A stretch of 64,000 bases of DNA, taken from NCBI GenBank assembly GCA_041394405.1, contig JAWKIF010000007.1, positions 372,001-436,000 on the forward strand, in the 5' to 3' direction. The DNA comes from Microthrix sp041394405. GTDB taxonomy: Bacteria > Actinomycetota > Acidimicrobiia > Acidimicrobiales > Microtrichaceae. The translations under genes and the position numbers were made by a program. Shown in pieces: positions 8,046 to 17,164 of this stretch. The notes under the pieces were generated by a model. That model saw only the letters and a program-made list of their open reading frames with translations. It was not told the origin of the DNA and made no database searches. Numbering within the stretch: the first letter of the stretch is position 1; each line of letters opens with the position of its first letter.

Positions 8046-8766
8046 GCCAGCCGACCTCAGCGATCGGCAACGTCGGCTGGCCGAGCTCCAGGCCCGAAGG
8101 GTCCGGTCATCGGCGACCAAGCCGGGTTCGAGTGCCCCGACGCTTGAGACCGAGGAGGTCGCCGTGGCCGCCTCGGATCGCCCACGCCGGGCGGGCGCCA
8201 AGCGAGGCCATCCGGCTCGAGTGGCACGCATCGCCGTCCTCGGGCTGAGCACGACCACCATGTTTGGGCTGGTGGCCAAGCTGGGCGCCGATGCGGCGGC
8301 TGCAGAGGTCACGGCCGGCGAAGCGGCCGCCGGTGAGGCACTGGCCGCACCCGCCGCCCAGGCGGCGGACGCCGTCACCGGCCCCCAAGCCGCCGCAGCG
8401 GCCACAGCGTCTGCCGAGGCAGCCCTCGAGGCGGAGTTGGCCAACGCGACCCTCGTCACGGCGGCGCCGGTTCGGGTGACCGTCCCGCCGGTCACCCGGC
8501 CGCCAGTGCGCCGTACCCCGACGCAGGGGGCGTCGAGCGCCGGCAGCGGAACCGCCTCGGCCAGCGCGTCGGGTTCTTCGACCGGCAGCTCGTCTCGGAG
8601 CACCCGATCTTCCGGCGCCGGCGCATCGCCCACTCGCAGTGCCGCCCCGGTGGCCGCTGCTGCCCCGGCTCCACGCGCTGCTGCCCCGGCCGCCGCCCCG
8701 GCACCTGCCCCGGCGCCCGCCCCCGCACCCGCACCCGCCCCGGTTCGGACCAATGGCAGCGGCTGA
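8038..8766 (+). CDS. Ala/Pro/Ser-rich membrane-anchored protein of unknown function
   Basis: A 242-residue protein that starts at the ATG overlapping the preceding stop. A charged cytoplasmic N-terminus (LSDRQRRLAELQARRV) is followed by one hydrophobic helix at about residues 62-80 and then by about 160 residues of Ala-, Ser- and Pro-rich low-complexity sequence ending in repeated Ala-Pro. It has no catalytic motif. Its stop overlaps the apbE start region by 14 bases. As ApbE attaches FMN to Thr/Ser in a short motif, the Ser/Thr-rich extracytoplasmic part was checked for the (S/T)GA(T/S) pattern; nothing convincing is present. It could be an envelope spacer or a presenter of the neighbouring redox proteins. 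Confidence 0.7.
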   Translation: MTEPADLSDRQRRLAELQARRVRSSATKPGSSAPTLETEEVAVAASDRPRRAGAKRGHPARVARIAVLGLSTTTMFGLVAKLGADAAAAEVTAGEAAAGEALAAPAAQAADAVTGPQAAAAATASAEAALEAELANATLVTAAPVRVTVPPVTRPPVRRTPTQGASSAGSGTASASASGSSTGSSSRSTRSSGAGASPTRSAAPVAAAAPAPRAAAPAAAPAPAPAPAPAPAPAPVRTNGSG

Positions 8767-9703
8767 GTCCAGGTTCAGAGCCATGGCCAGTTCGGTCGTG
8801 GTCATCACCCTCGATGGCCCACCCAACGCAGGTCGGGATGCTCGACTGAGGCTGGCCGAACTGGAGGCGCTGTGGAGCCGCTTCGCCCCGGGCAGCGACA
8901 TCGACCGACTCAACCGGGCGGCGGGTGCGCCCGTGCCCGTCAGCAGTCCAACGGTCACCCTGCTGCGCACCATGGTGGAGGCGTCCCAACGAACCGAGGG
9001 CCGCTACGACCCCACCGTTCTGCCCGCCCTCATGGATGCCGGCTACCGGGCGAGCATCGACGATGCGGGCCGTGTCACCCAGCTGGCGCCGGGGCCACAT
9101 CGAAGCTGCGTCGGCGTCAGCGGCGTGGAGGTTGATGCCGAGACCGGCTCGGTGACGCTTCCTCCGGGCGTGGCCATCGACCCGGGCGGCATCGGCAAGG
9201 GCCTGGCCGCCGACCTCGTCGCCGAGCAACTGGTGCTCGACGGTGCGGCCGGGGCACTCGTCAGCATCGGCGGGGACCTGGCAACCGCCGGCAGCGCGCC
9301 GCACGCGCACGGGTGGGAGGTGGAGGTGGAGAATCCTCACGACCCCGTCCGGGCCCTGGCGCACCTGGGCCTGCCCTGCGGCGGCGTGGCCACGTCCTCC
9401 ACCGTCAGCCGGCGGTGGATTCGGGACGGCACCACCACCCACCACGTGATCGACCCGCAGACCGGGGCCCCGTCGGCCACCGATCTTGCGACGGTCACCG
9501 TCGTGGCGCCCCGGGCCTGGTTGGCCGAGGCGCACGCCACGGGTGCATTGCTCGGCGGAAGCGGCCAGGTGTTGGCCTACGCCCGGTCCCACAACCTGGA
9601 GGCGCTGGCCGTGGATCACGACGGCCGACGCTTTGTCACCGGCGGGCTCGGCTCGACGCTCGCCCTCCCCAACCGTCCAACCGCCGAGGAGGCTCACTCG
9701 TGA
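8753..9703 (+). CDS. apbE: FAD:protein FMN transferase, ApbE family
   Basis: A 316-residue ApbE protein, which uses FAD to attach FMN covalently to Ser/Thr of extracytoplasmic electron-transfer proteins. Family features are RFRAMASSVVV at the N-terminus (family pattern MGT...), LWSRFAPGSDIDRLN, GRYDPTV, the core DPGGIGKGLAADL, SIGGDLATAG and HHVIDPQTGAP. No clear signal peptide or lipobox is seen from ATG 8753, so the enzyme may act inside the cell or use an unrecognised export route. The stop overlaps the GTG of the haem-b gene (GTGA). No FMN_bind-domain substrate is recognisable in the window, which is unusual because such targets are often encoded alongside. Confidence 0.88.
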   Translation: MAAAESRFRAMASSVVVITLDGPPNAGRDARLRLAELEALWSRFAPGSDIDRLNRAAGAPVPVSSPTVTLLRTMVEASQRTEGRYDPTVLPALMDAGYRASIDDAGRVTQLAPGPHRSCVGVSGVEVDAETGSVTLPPGVAIDPGGIGKGLAADLVAEQLVLDGAAGALVSIGGDLATAGSAPHAHGWEVEVENPHDPVRALAHLGLPCGGVATSSTVSRRWIRDGTTTHHVIDPQTGAPSATDLATVTVVAPRAWLAEAHATGALLGGSGQVLAYARSHNLEALAVDHDGRRFVTGGLGSTLALPNRPTAEEAHS

Positions 9704-10290
9704 ACGAACAGGTGTGGTGGTTCGTGGCCCGCGCCTCAGGCATCGTCGCCTGGGTGCTGCTGACCGCAACCGTGTTGTGGGGCATTCTGTTGCCCGCCAA
9801 GTTGTTCCCCCAGCAGCGCCCGGCGTGGATTCTGGACCTTCATCGCTGGATGGCCGGACTCACCATCGGGTTCACCGCCGTCCACATGGCGTCGCTCGTC
9901 GCCGACAACTACCTGCACTTCGGTGCGGCAGAGCTGCTCGTGCCGGGTCAGTCCGACTACCAGACCCCAGCGGTAGCCCTGGGAATCCTGGCCATGTGGC
10001 TGTTGGTGGTGGTCGAGGCGACCTCGCTGGCCAAGCAGCACCTGCCGCGGCGGGCGTGGCACGGCATCCACCTGCTCAGCTACGCCACCTTCATGCTCAC
10101 CAGCCTGCACGGTGTGCTGGCCGGCACCGATGCCGAGAACCCGCTGTTCTTCACCACCACCATCATTGCGGTGGTGGCCGTCGTGTTCTCCACCGTGTTT
10201 CGGGTGACGACACGACGGGTTCGGGCGCCTCGCTCCGCCGCACAGGGCCGGCGCACCAGCCCCGACCCGACCCCCGTCACCGTTCCGTAG
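9700..10290 (+). CDS. Ferric-reductase-like haem-b membrane protein
   Basis: A 196-residue integral membrane protein with about five or six hydrophobic helices. Paired histidines suit b-type haem ligation as in ferric-reductase/MsrQ/YedZ-like transmembrane domains: LHRWMAG with TAVHMASL, and RRAWHGIHLLSYATF with SLHGVLAG. It would carry electrons across the membrane, plausibly to a flavinylated partner modified by the upstream ApbE. The GTG start at 9700 overlaps the apbE stop. The C-terminal tail is short and basic, without FAD or NAD domains, so it lacks the reductase half found in full ferric reductases. The electron acceptor is unknown. Confidence 0.8.
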   Translation: MNEQVWWFVARASGIVAWVLLTATVLWGILLPAKLFPQQRPAWILDLHRWMAGLTIGFTAVHMASLVADNYLHFGAAELLVPGQSDYQTPAVALGILAMWLLVVVEATSLAKQHLPRRAWHGIHLLSYATFMLTSLHGVLAGTDAENPLFFTTTIIAVVAVVFSTVFRVTTRRVRAPRSAAQGRRTSPDPTPVTVP

Positions 10291-10331
10291 GTTCGCGTCG
10301 GTTCGGCCAGTTGGGAATAGTGTCTTGCTTC

Positions 10332-10685
10332 GTGCAAGCCCACCTCCCGGTGTTGGCCCTGGTCCTGGCCATCTTTCAGATCGTCGACAGCGTTGCCTGC
10401 GTCACCCTCCCGCAGATCAGAGCCGAGCTCGATCGCTTGCGGTGCCCACCCGAGGTGCGACGGGTGCTGCCGTGGCTGAAGCTGACGTCCGGACTCGGCC
10501 TGATCGCCGGGCTGTGGGTTCCGCTCATCGGCGTCGTCGTCTGCTTGGCGCTGGTCATCTACTTCGTGATCGCCCTCAGCTTCCACCAGCGCGTCGAGGA
10601 TCGCTGGGTGCGGTACCTGCCCGCAACGGCCATGATGCTGTTCGCCATGGTCGTCATGTTGGTGTCGTTCATCCCCGAGGTGTGA
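10332..10685 (+). CDS. DoxX-like membrane protein
   Basis: A 117-residue membrane protein with four hydrophobic segments and the DoxX-family pattern: LKLTSGLGLIAGLWVP, then a helix ending in IALSFHQRVED, then LPATAMMLFAMVVML. The GTG at 10332 is preferred because a TAGTGT -10-like box ends 8 bases upstream; GTG 10320 in the same frame is an alternative. Family members are small membrane proteins, some tied to quinone or thiol redox; no specific role can be given. It is convergent with the EamA transporter gene. Confidence 0.72.
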   Translation: MQAHLPVLALVLAIFQIVDSVACVTLPQIRAELDRLRCPPEVRRVLPWLKLTSGLGLIAGLWVPLIGVVVCLALVIYFVIALSFHQRVEDRWVRYLPATAMMLFAMVVMLVSFIPEV

Positions 10686-10710
10686 CCGCCCGCTGCCGAG
10701 CTGCTGCTCG

Positions 10711-11565
10711 CTACGATCCGGCCAGGATCAGGAGCGCTCCGACGATGGCGGCGACCACGGCTGCGGCATGCTTGCGATCCACCGCCTCCCCGAGAAACAG
10801 GTAGCCGCCCAGCGTGCCGAACGCAGTGGAGGTCTCGCGTAGCCCCGACACCAGGCCCAGCGGGCTGGTTCGCGACGCGATCAGCACCAGCAGGTAGGCG
10901 AGCACCCCGGCGGAACCGGCGAAGCCCAGGCGCCATGGCTGGGCCCGAACCGAAGCCACCATGGCATCCCGGCCGCGCAGGCGCACCACCACCACCGACA
11001 ACACCGCCGTTTGCAGCACGAACAGGGCGGCGATGTAGTGAAGCGCGATGACCGGCGCCGCCACACCGGCCCCATCGCCCGCCCGCACGCCGCCCCCATC
11101 GCTCACGGTATAGGCGGCTATGAACAGCCCGGTGAGCACTGCCCAGCGGTAGCCCTCCAGGCTTCCCCGACGCATCAGCGACATCAACCCGGCCGAGATC
11201 AGCACCACACCGCACACACCCAGCGCCCCCAGTTGGTCACCCAGCAACACCACTCCGCCCGCCGTCACCAACAGCGGCGCGGTGCCCCGAGCGACGGGGT
11301 AGGCCACGGCCAGGTCGGTGAGCTCGTAGGCCTTGGACAGCGCCAAGACGTAGCTGACGTGAATCACCACCGAGAGGGCCAACCAGCCGAGCACCTCGTT
11401 GGGCGGCGGGCCCAACACCACCAGCACCGGCACGCTGATCGCTCCCCCGACGCCCATGATCGCCCATGCCGCCAGCAGGCGATCGTCGCTGTCCTTCATC
11501 GCCAGGTTCCACGCGGCGTGCAACATCGCCGCCACCAGCACCATGGCGAAGGTGGCGGCGCTCAT
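10711..11565 (-). CDS. EamA/DMT-family transporter
   Basis: A 284-residue drug/metabolite-superfamily permease with ten predicted helices in two EamA repeats (about residues 1-135 and 145-284). Repeat signatures include LHAAWNLAMK at the start, AYELTDLAVAYPVARGTAPLLV closing the first half, and LRETSTAFGTLGGYLFLGE in the second. Such proteins export amino acids or small metabolites; the substrate is not predictable. The neighbours do not form an obvious pathway. Confidence 0.88.
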   Translation of the reverse strand: MSAATFAMVLVAAMLHAAWNLAMKDSDDRLLAAWAIMGVGGAISVPVLVVLGPPPNEVLGWLALSVVIHVSYVLALSKAYELTDLAVAYPVARGTAPLLVTAGGVVLLGDQLGALGVCGVVLISAGLMSLMRRGSLEGYRWAVLTGLFIAAYTVSDGGGVRAGDGAGVAAPVIALHYIAALFVLQTAVLSVVVVRLRGRDAMVASVRAQPWRLGFAGSAGVLAYLLVLIASRTSPLGLVSGLRETSTAFGTLGGYLFLGEAVDRKHAAAVVAAIVGALLILAGS

Positions 11566-11616
11566 GCCGGCAACGCAGCGTCGGCGCGGGCCGGCGGCGC
11601 AGCCGCGTGCCGCTGT

Positions 11617-12189
11617 CTAGACACGGTCGAGCGGCACCGGCGCTCCGGGTGGCATCGCCACCTCGATGGCGTCGCCGGCCCGCACAACGCCGCCCATCAC
11701 GACCACGCCCATGACTCCCGCCTTGCGCACCAGGGTGCCGTCGTCGGCGCGGTCAACCAGGGCCGACATCAGCCCGGGAGAAAACTCGTCGACCTGGCGG
11801 CACGGATTGCGCAGTCCGGTGACCGCCACCAGGGCCCGCTCGCCCAGGCGCACCATGGCCCCGGTCGGCAGCGCCAGGAGGTCGATTCCAGCCGTGGTGA
11901 CGTTCTCGCCCAGGTCGCCCGGCGAGACCGTGTGGCCGCCTGCGGCAACCTCCTCAAACAGCTCCGCGTGGATGAGGTGTACCTGGCGCAGGTTCGGTGG
12001 CGCCGGGTCGGCCGCCACCCTGGATCGGTGCTGCACCTGCGCACCGGCGTGCGCATCGCCTTCCACCCCATGCCCGGCCACCAACGTGATCGCCGCCTCG
12101 GACTGTTTCGAAAAGCGGTGATCCTCGCAGCGGTGAACTGCCACCACTCCTGGCGTTGGAGGCGTTCGACGGTTCACGGTCGCGAGCAT
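11617..12189 (-). CDS. MOSC-domain protein
   Basis: A 190-residue protein spanning one MOSC domain, the sulfur-carrier domain related to molybdenum-cofactor sulfurases. The conserved Cys lies in TGLRNPCRQVDEF, with GDLGENVTT and HLIHAELFEE as further family patterns. MOSC proteins take persulfide on that Cys and pass it on, for example to Moco enzymes or in detoxifying reductases. ATG 12189 is chosen since the domain begins shortly after; more upstream codons run into non-conserved sequence. No Moco enzyme lies nearby. Confidence 0.82.
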   Translation of the reverse strand: MLATVNRRTPPTPGVVAVHRCEDHRFSKQSEAAITLVAGHGVEGDAHAGAQVQHRSRVAADPAPPNLRQVHLIHAELFEEVAAGGHTVSPGDLGENVTTAGIDLLALPTGAMVRLGERALVAVTGLRNPCRQVDEFSPGLMSALVDRADDGTLVRKAGVMGVVVMGGVVRAGDAIEVAMPPGAPVPLDRV

Positions 12190-12390
12190 GCCAGCCGGCG
12201 GTCGTCGCGCACGAAGCCCGCCGGCCACGTGGTGCCGGGTCGCCAGAAATCCAGCACCGGCTCGACGGGTTGCTGGACGGACGCGCACCCGTTCGGGGTG
12301 CGAACGTGGTCAATCGGTCGCCGGTTGGGGCCCACCCGCGCCGGACGGTCCCCGCCATCGCCCTCGCCGCCCCTGGCTACGGTGACACCC

Positions 12391-12891
12391 GTGGAGGACC
12401 TCACCACCCGCCCCTGGGAGGCAGCAGACCGGCCGTTCCTCTGGGACATGCTGTATCTCGCGCTGTACGTCCGCCCTGGGGACGATCCCCTGCCCCGCGC
12501 GGTGCTGAACGACCCCCACATCGCCCACTACCTGGACGGCTTCGGGGAACGTTCGGGCGACGACGCTGAGGTCGGCCTGAGCAGCGGCCAACGGGTGGGC
12601 GCCGCCTGGTGCCGGAGGTTGACCTCGGACGACCCCGGCTACGGGTTTGTCGCCGACGACGTGCCGGAGCTCGGCATGGCGGTCGTGCCCGAGCGTCGAG
12701 GGCGGGGCGTGGGGCGCCTGCTGCTCACCCAACTCCTCGGCCGCAACCCCGCCATGAGCCTGAGCGTCGACAACACCAACGATGCGGCGGTGGCGCTGTA
12801 CGACTCGCTCGGCTTTGTGTCCGTTGGGGAGGCGGGTGGTTCGGCCACCATGCGGCGCCGCCCCTCGGCAGGGGGTCCGCCGCACCGCTGA
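12391..12891 (+). CDS. GNAT-family N-acetyltransferase
   Basis: A 166-residue acetyltransferase. The acetyl-CoA site is the V-x-x-x-R-G-x-G segment in AVVPERRGRGVGRLLL (about residues 93-108), followed by the C-terminal NTNDAAVALYDSLGFVSVGE motif of GNAT proteins. The GTG at 12391 has a TACGGT box 7 bases upstream, consistent with a leaderless start. The acceptor is unknown. The 201 bases between this gene and the divergent MOSC gene show no other feature. Confidence 0.85.
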   Translation: MEDLTTRPWEAADRPFLWDMLYLALYVRPGDDPLPRAVLNDPHIAHYLDGFGERSGDDAEVGLSSGQRVGAAWCRRLTSDDPGYGFVADDVPELGMAVVPERRGRGVGRLLLTQLLGRNPAMSLSVDNTNDAAVALYDSLGFVSVGEAGGSATMRRRPSAGGPPHR

Positions 12892-12903
12892 GGCCCTGGC
12901 GAC

Positions 12904-13278
12904 TCACTGGACGACGGGCGCCTCAACCTGGCCGAAACGCGCCGCCAGCGCGGCGCGGATCTTGTAGTGGCGCACCAGGAACGCCTCCTCGTCCAACCGC
13001 CTGCGCCGAAGCCAACCCGTGACCTCGGCGTTGCACTTGCTGGCGTTGCACGAACGGCAGGCCGGCACGATGTTGTCCAGCGTGTACCTGCCGCCACGCG
13101 ACAGGGCCAGCAGGCAATCTCGCTGCATCGGCACCCCGGTGGCGCCGCAGTACGCACACCCACCCCACGCGTCCTGGATGGCCGCCCACTGCTCGTCGCT
13201 CAGGTCATGCTCGACCCGGTCCATGCGGCGCTGACGTTTGCGGGCCGCCCTGGCCCGGCGGCTGCGGTTGACGGCCAT
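12904..13278 (-). CDS. HNH endonuclease-like protein
   Basis: A small 124-residue protein with a basic N-terminus and a Cys4-type HNH module: CAYCG, then LALSRGGRYTLDNIVPACRSCNASK, the treble-clef zinc ligands framing the catalytic region. In canonical HNH the first His precedes this region; here the expected position reads RDCLLALSRGG, so catalytic competence is uncertain. Isolated HNH proteins of this size are common in actinobacteria with unknown targets. ATG 13278 gives a start just before the basic helix. Confidence 0.78.
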   Translation of the reverse strand: MAVNRSRRARAARKRQRRMDRVEHDLSDEQWAAIQDAWGGCAYCGATGVPMQRDCLLALSRGGRYTLDNIVPACRSCNASKCNAEVTGWLRRRRLDEEAFLVRHYKIRAALAARFGQVEAPVVQ

Positions 13279-13379
13279 GATGAAACCGTACGGCAACCGG
13301 CGGCTCCGCCAGCGGACCCACCGGCTCGGCCGGGCTTCACACTCGCCTCCGACGCAAAGCGCGTCACCCCCGGCACCCG

Positions 13380-13838
13380 CTACCCGGGCCGGTTGGCCAG
13401 ATCGACGGTATGCAGCAGGATCCGGGTGGAGGTCTCGGCCAGAAAGGCGTGGCCCCACGAGCGAACGATGTCGTCCAGCCGGGGGACACCGGCCACGGAC
13501 ATGAGGATGAGGTAGTCGAACGGGCCGGTCACGTGGGCCGCCAACTCCACCTCGTCGAGGGTCGACAGTTCGGCCTCGAACCCCTCGTGGTCGCCGTCGG
13601 CGGGCAGACGCACGTCCACGGCGGCGCGCAGGGTGCGGCCAATGGCCTCCGGGTCGATCACCGCGCCGTAGCCCGCGATCACGCCCAACCGCTCCAGGCG
13701 CCGCACTCGGTCCGCCGTGGCGCTCGCCCCGAGGGCAACCTCCTCGCCGAGATCGCGGTATGACATCCGTCCCATTTTCCGAAGGAGGCCAAGGAGAGCA
13801 CGGTCAATATCGTCGATATCCACGCTTTCCACGGCCAT
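13380..13838 (-). CDS. Lrp/AsnC-family transcriptional regulator
   Basis: A 152-residue regulator with an N-terminal helix-turn-helix (about residues 8-58, DIDRALLGLLRKMGRMSYRDLGEEV then RVRRLERLGVIAGYGAVID) and a C-terminal RAM/AsnC ligand-binding domain (about 68-145). Lrp-type proteins sense amino acids. It is divergent from a LysE-type exporter with only 61 bases between the starts; Lrp-LysE pairs usually mean amino-acid-induced export, as with LysG/LysE or Lrp/BrnFE. The short shared region must hold both promoters and the operator. Confidence 0.9.
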   Translation of the reverse strand: MAVESVDIDDIDRALLGLLRKMGRMSYRDLGEEVALGASATADRVRRLERLGVIAGYGAVIDPEAIGRTLRAAVDVRLPADGDHEGFEAELSTLDEVELAAHVTGPFDYLILMSVAGVPRLDDIVRSWGHAFLAETSTRILLHTVDLANRPG

Positions 13839-13899
13839 GTATCGATTTTAGCGACCAAGAACCCGTTCGCCACGGCGCAGTCCTCGCCACACTGGCGCC

Positions 13900-14517
13900 A
13901 TGAACGGACTGATCGTTGGTTTCACCTCCTCCCTGCCGCTGCTGTTGATCGTCGGCCCCATGGCGCTGATGATCGTCGACACCGGCCTGACGTCCGGGGT
14001 GCGGGCCGGCTGGCCCGCCCCGGTGGGCGTCGCCACGGTGGACCTGGCCTATGCGTCGCTCACGGCCGCGGCGGGAGTCGGGCTGCAGCGCGCGCTGGGC
14101 GAACACCGCCAAGCCATGGGCTGGCTCGGCGGGGCGGCGCTCCTCGGGCTGGCCGCCTACCTGCTGATGCAGGCCCAAGGTCAGCGGCGCCAACCGGCGA
14201 CCCACCCGGCCCGACCAACCCACGTCGCCCACACCGCACCCATCGGGCTGGCGGCACGCTTTGCCGCCCTCTGCGCCATCAACCCGCTCACACTGATGGC
14301 CTTCGGCAGCCTGGCCGTGAGCGCGGGAGCCAACCTGGGCCCCGGCTGGGTCGTCGGGATCGTCGCGGCGTCCCTGCTGGTTCACGGCAGCTACCTGGTG
14401 CTCGGCGGGGCCATGGGCCGAGTCCTCACGCCGGCGCTGGTGCACCGCGGCCGGCTGCTGGGTTCCGTCGGCGTGGCGGCCCTGGGCGTTCACACGCTGG
14501 TCGGCGTGGCCGCCTGA
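13900..14517 (+). CDS. LysE-family amino-acid exporter
   Basis: A 205-residue membrane protein with about six hydrophobic segments, beginning GLIVGFTSSLPLLLIVGPMALMIV, the LysE/RhtB N-terminal pattern where the Gly-Pro lies in the first helix. The middle loop is hydrophilic (QGQRRQPATHPARPTH) as in LysE. It probably exports an amino acid; the divergent Lrp-type gene is its likely regulator. The ligand is not known. Confidence 0.85.
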   Translation: MNGLIVGFTSSLPLLLIVGPMALMIVDTGLTSGVRAGWPAPVGVATVDLAYASLTAAAGVGLQRALGEHRQAMGWLGGAALLGLAAYLLMQAQGQRRQPATHPARPTHVAHTAPIGLAARFAALCAINPLTLMAFGSLAVSAGANLGPGWVVGIVAASLLVHGSYLVLGGAMGRVLTPALVHRGRLLGSVGVAALGVHTLVGVAA

Positions 14518-14544
14518 GTTCTGATGGCGCCCGAGGGGCGGCGT

Positions 14545-14877
14545 CTACTCCGCCGGTGCCCCAGTGTCGAAGGACGGCACCTCGACGCCCGGCCGGTAGT
14601 AGGTGTAGAGGTCCTCGATGATGGCCTTGGCCGCCGCCGTATCGGACCCGTAGCCCAGCTCCATGGTGACCACCCCACCGTTGATGTGGATGGATTCGAT
14701 GCCGGGCACGCCATCGAGGAGGCGCCGCGCCAGCACGTCCGGGGGCCGCTGCCCCGACACCACGACGCCGGGCCGGTACACCTCGTGGCCGGTGCCGGTC
14801 AGCGTGCGGTTCAGCTCGAAGCGAACCACGCCGGGGCGGGCGGACTGTTTCTGGGTGACGACTACTGGCTGGCCCAT
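14545..14877 (-). CDS. Nfu/NifU N-terminal-domain-like protein
   Basis: A 110-residue protein resembling the Scaffold_Nfu_N domain, the N-terminal domain of Nfu-type Fe-S carriers: PGVVRFELNRTLTGTG, then LARRLLDGVPGIESIHINGGVVTMEL. It lacks the C-terminal CxxC domain that holds the cluster, so it may be an accessory or a divergent stand-alone form. ATG 14877 is preferred because a TACGAT box lies 9 bases upstream. It is convergent with the exporter gene and follows the zinc peptidase gene on the same strand. The assignment rests on pattern recognition only. Confidence 0.6.
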   Translation of the reverse strand: MGQPVVVTQKQSARPGVVRFELNRTLTGTGHEVYRPGVVVSGQRPPDVLARRLLDGVPGIESIHINGGVVTMELGYGSDTAAAKAIIEDLYTYYRPGVEVPSFDTGAPAE

Positions 14878-14896
14878 AGGGGCCCGATCGTACCGC

Positions 14897-15865
<969 letters not shown>

Positions 15866-15923
15866 GGCGCCACGCTATCGGGGTCGGCCGGGCCGTCCCG
15901 GCGAACGGCGCAGGCAAACCGCC

Positions 15924-16628
15924 TCAGCCAAACAGCGACATCTGCGGGTCGGGACGCACGTAACGCTGATGCGGCCACGGAAGGTCGTCGCAGAACGACC
16001 AGCTCCGCCGGTGGATGGCCGTGGGCCCATAACCCAGCAGCGCCAGCTGGTGGCGTGGGCACGGGTAGCCCTTGTTGAACTCGAAGTCATAGCCCGGATG
16101 ATCCTGGGCGGCCCGGCGCATCATCCGGTCGCGGCTGACCTTGGCCAGGATGGACGCCGTGGCGATGGACAGGCAGCGGGCGTCGCCCTTCACCAGCATC
16201 GTGGTGTTCTCGTGGCCGACGAAGTCCCACTTGCCGTCCATGACGACGGCATCGACCCGACAACCCAACGCATCGAGGCCGCGTTGGGCGGCGAGGCGTT
16301 GCGCAGCCGACATGCCCAGCTGGTCACACTCGTGGGGCCAGGCGTGGCCGACGGCCCAGCCGAGGCACCAGTCGGTGAGGCGATCGAAGAGCTCCTCGCG
16401 TCGGGCCTCGGTGAGAGCCTTCGAGTCGCGCACGCCGTTCACCCGCCGGTCTCGGGGCAGCACCGCGACGCCGACGGTCAGCGGGCCGGCCCACGAGCCG
16501 CGGCCCACCTCGTCGATGCCCACCACGCACTCCGCCCCGGCATCCCACCAACGTCGCTCGAACTCCAGCGACGGCGGTGCGCTGCGTCGGCCCGTGCGCG
16601 GCCGCCGCCGGACGGCTGCCTCAGGCAT
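15924..16628 (-). CDS. rnhB: Ribonuclease HII
   Basis: A 234-residue RNase HII that removes RNA from RNA-DNA hybrids and initiates ribonucleotide excision. The signature GIDEVGRGSWAGPLTVGV supplies the first catalytic Asp-Glu, DSKALTEARREELF the next conserved segment, and DAVVMDGKWDF and SIATASILAKVSRDRMM the remaining acidic and basic active-site residues. The ATG at 16628 overlaps the stop of the upstream isomerase gene by 8 bases, so the two are coupled. The first 15 or so residues are Arg-rich and outside the catalytic domain. Confidence 0.95.
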   Translation of the reverse strand: MPEAAVRRRPRTGRRSAPPSLEFERRWWDAGAECVVGIDEVGRGSWAGPLTVGVAVLPRDRRVNGVRDSKALTEARREELFDRLTDWCLGWAVGHAWPHECDQLGMSAAQRLAAQRGLDALGCRVDAVVMDGKWDFVGHENTTMLVKGDARCLSIATASILAKVSRDRMMRRAAQDHPGYDFEFNKGYPCPRHQLALLGYGPTAIHRRSWSFCDDLPWPHQRYVRPDPQMSLFG

Positions 16629-17115
16629 CGCCGGGGGACGGGGCCGCACCGCCGTCGTGCGCGGAGGAAGGCGTCGGGTGCGGGATGGCGGCGGAACTCG
16701 CCGTCTCGGGTTCGACCGTCGCGATGGTGGCCAGCTCGTCGGGGTCCGGGACACCGGCCAGGAACGCCCGCACCATCTCGGTGGCCGTTTCCTCGGTGGT
16801 GAGCCGCTGGGACAGCGCGAGCACGTTGGCATCGTTCCAGCGGCGGGCCCCGTCGGCCGTTGCGGCATCGACGCAGAGCGCCGCCCGCGCGCCGGGCACC
16901 TTGTTGGCGGCCATGGCCACCCCGGTGCCGGTGTAGCACCAGACCACCCCCAGGTCGGCCTCGCCGGCCGTGACGGCGGCGGCCACACCCGCGCCGACCT
17001 CGGGCCACGGGGCGTCCTCCACCAGCGTGACCACCTGGTGTCCCTCCGCCTCCAACCACGCCGCAACGGCTCGGGTGACGGGGGTGGATTCGTCCGCTCC
17101 GTAGGCCACGCGCAT
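16621..17115 (-). CDS. RpiB/LacA/LacB-family sugar-phosphate isomerase
   Basis: A 164-residue protein of the ribose-5-phosphate isomerase B family: RVAYGADE at the start, WCYTGTGVAMAANKVPGARAALC (the family pattern has Cys/Thr-Gly-Gly-G) and RRWNDANVLALSQR. Active-site Cys and Thr positions appear kept in this block. The C-terminal 30 residues are extra, Ala/Pro-rich and not part of the fold. ATG 17115 has a TAGCGT box 7 bases upstream, preferred over the ATG three codons earlier. It may act in the pentose phosphate pathway or on another sugar phosphate; family-level assignment only. Confidence 0.85.
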   Translation of the reverse strand: MRVAYGADESTPVTRAVAAWLEAEGHQVVTLVEDAPWPEVGAGVAAAVTAGEADLGVVWCYTGTGVAMAANKVPGARAALCVDAATADGARRWNDANVLALSQRLTTEETATEMVRAFLAGVPDPDELATIATVEPETASSAAIPHPTPSSAHDGGAAPSPGDA

Positions 17116-17164
17116 GGGCCGCACGCTATCGGGCCAACCCGCCGCGGGGCCCTAGCCTGGGAGG

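Noticed and set aside
7128..8753. 541-codon open frame antisense to the two low-complexity envelope genes
   Set aside because: It is a shadow of Ala/Pro/Gly-rich high-GC coding sequence on the other strand; the translated sequence has no domain and runs through the divergent promoter region.
8038..8766. ApbE target motif in the Ser-rich protein
   Set aside because: Stretches like TQGASS and SSGAGAS look vaguely similar, but the conserved (S/T)GA(T/S) context and a folded FMN_bind domain are absent.
12904..13278. HNH gene as part of a mobile element or homing system
   Set aside because: No transposase, intron or repeat borders the gene.
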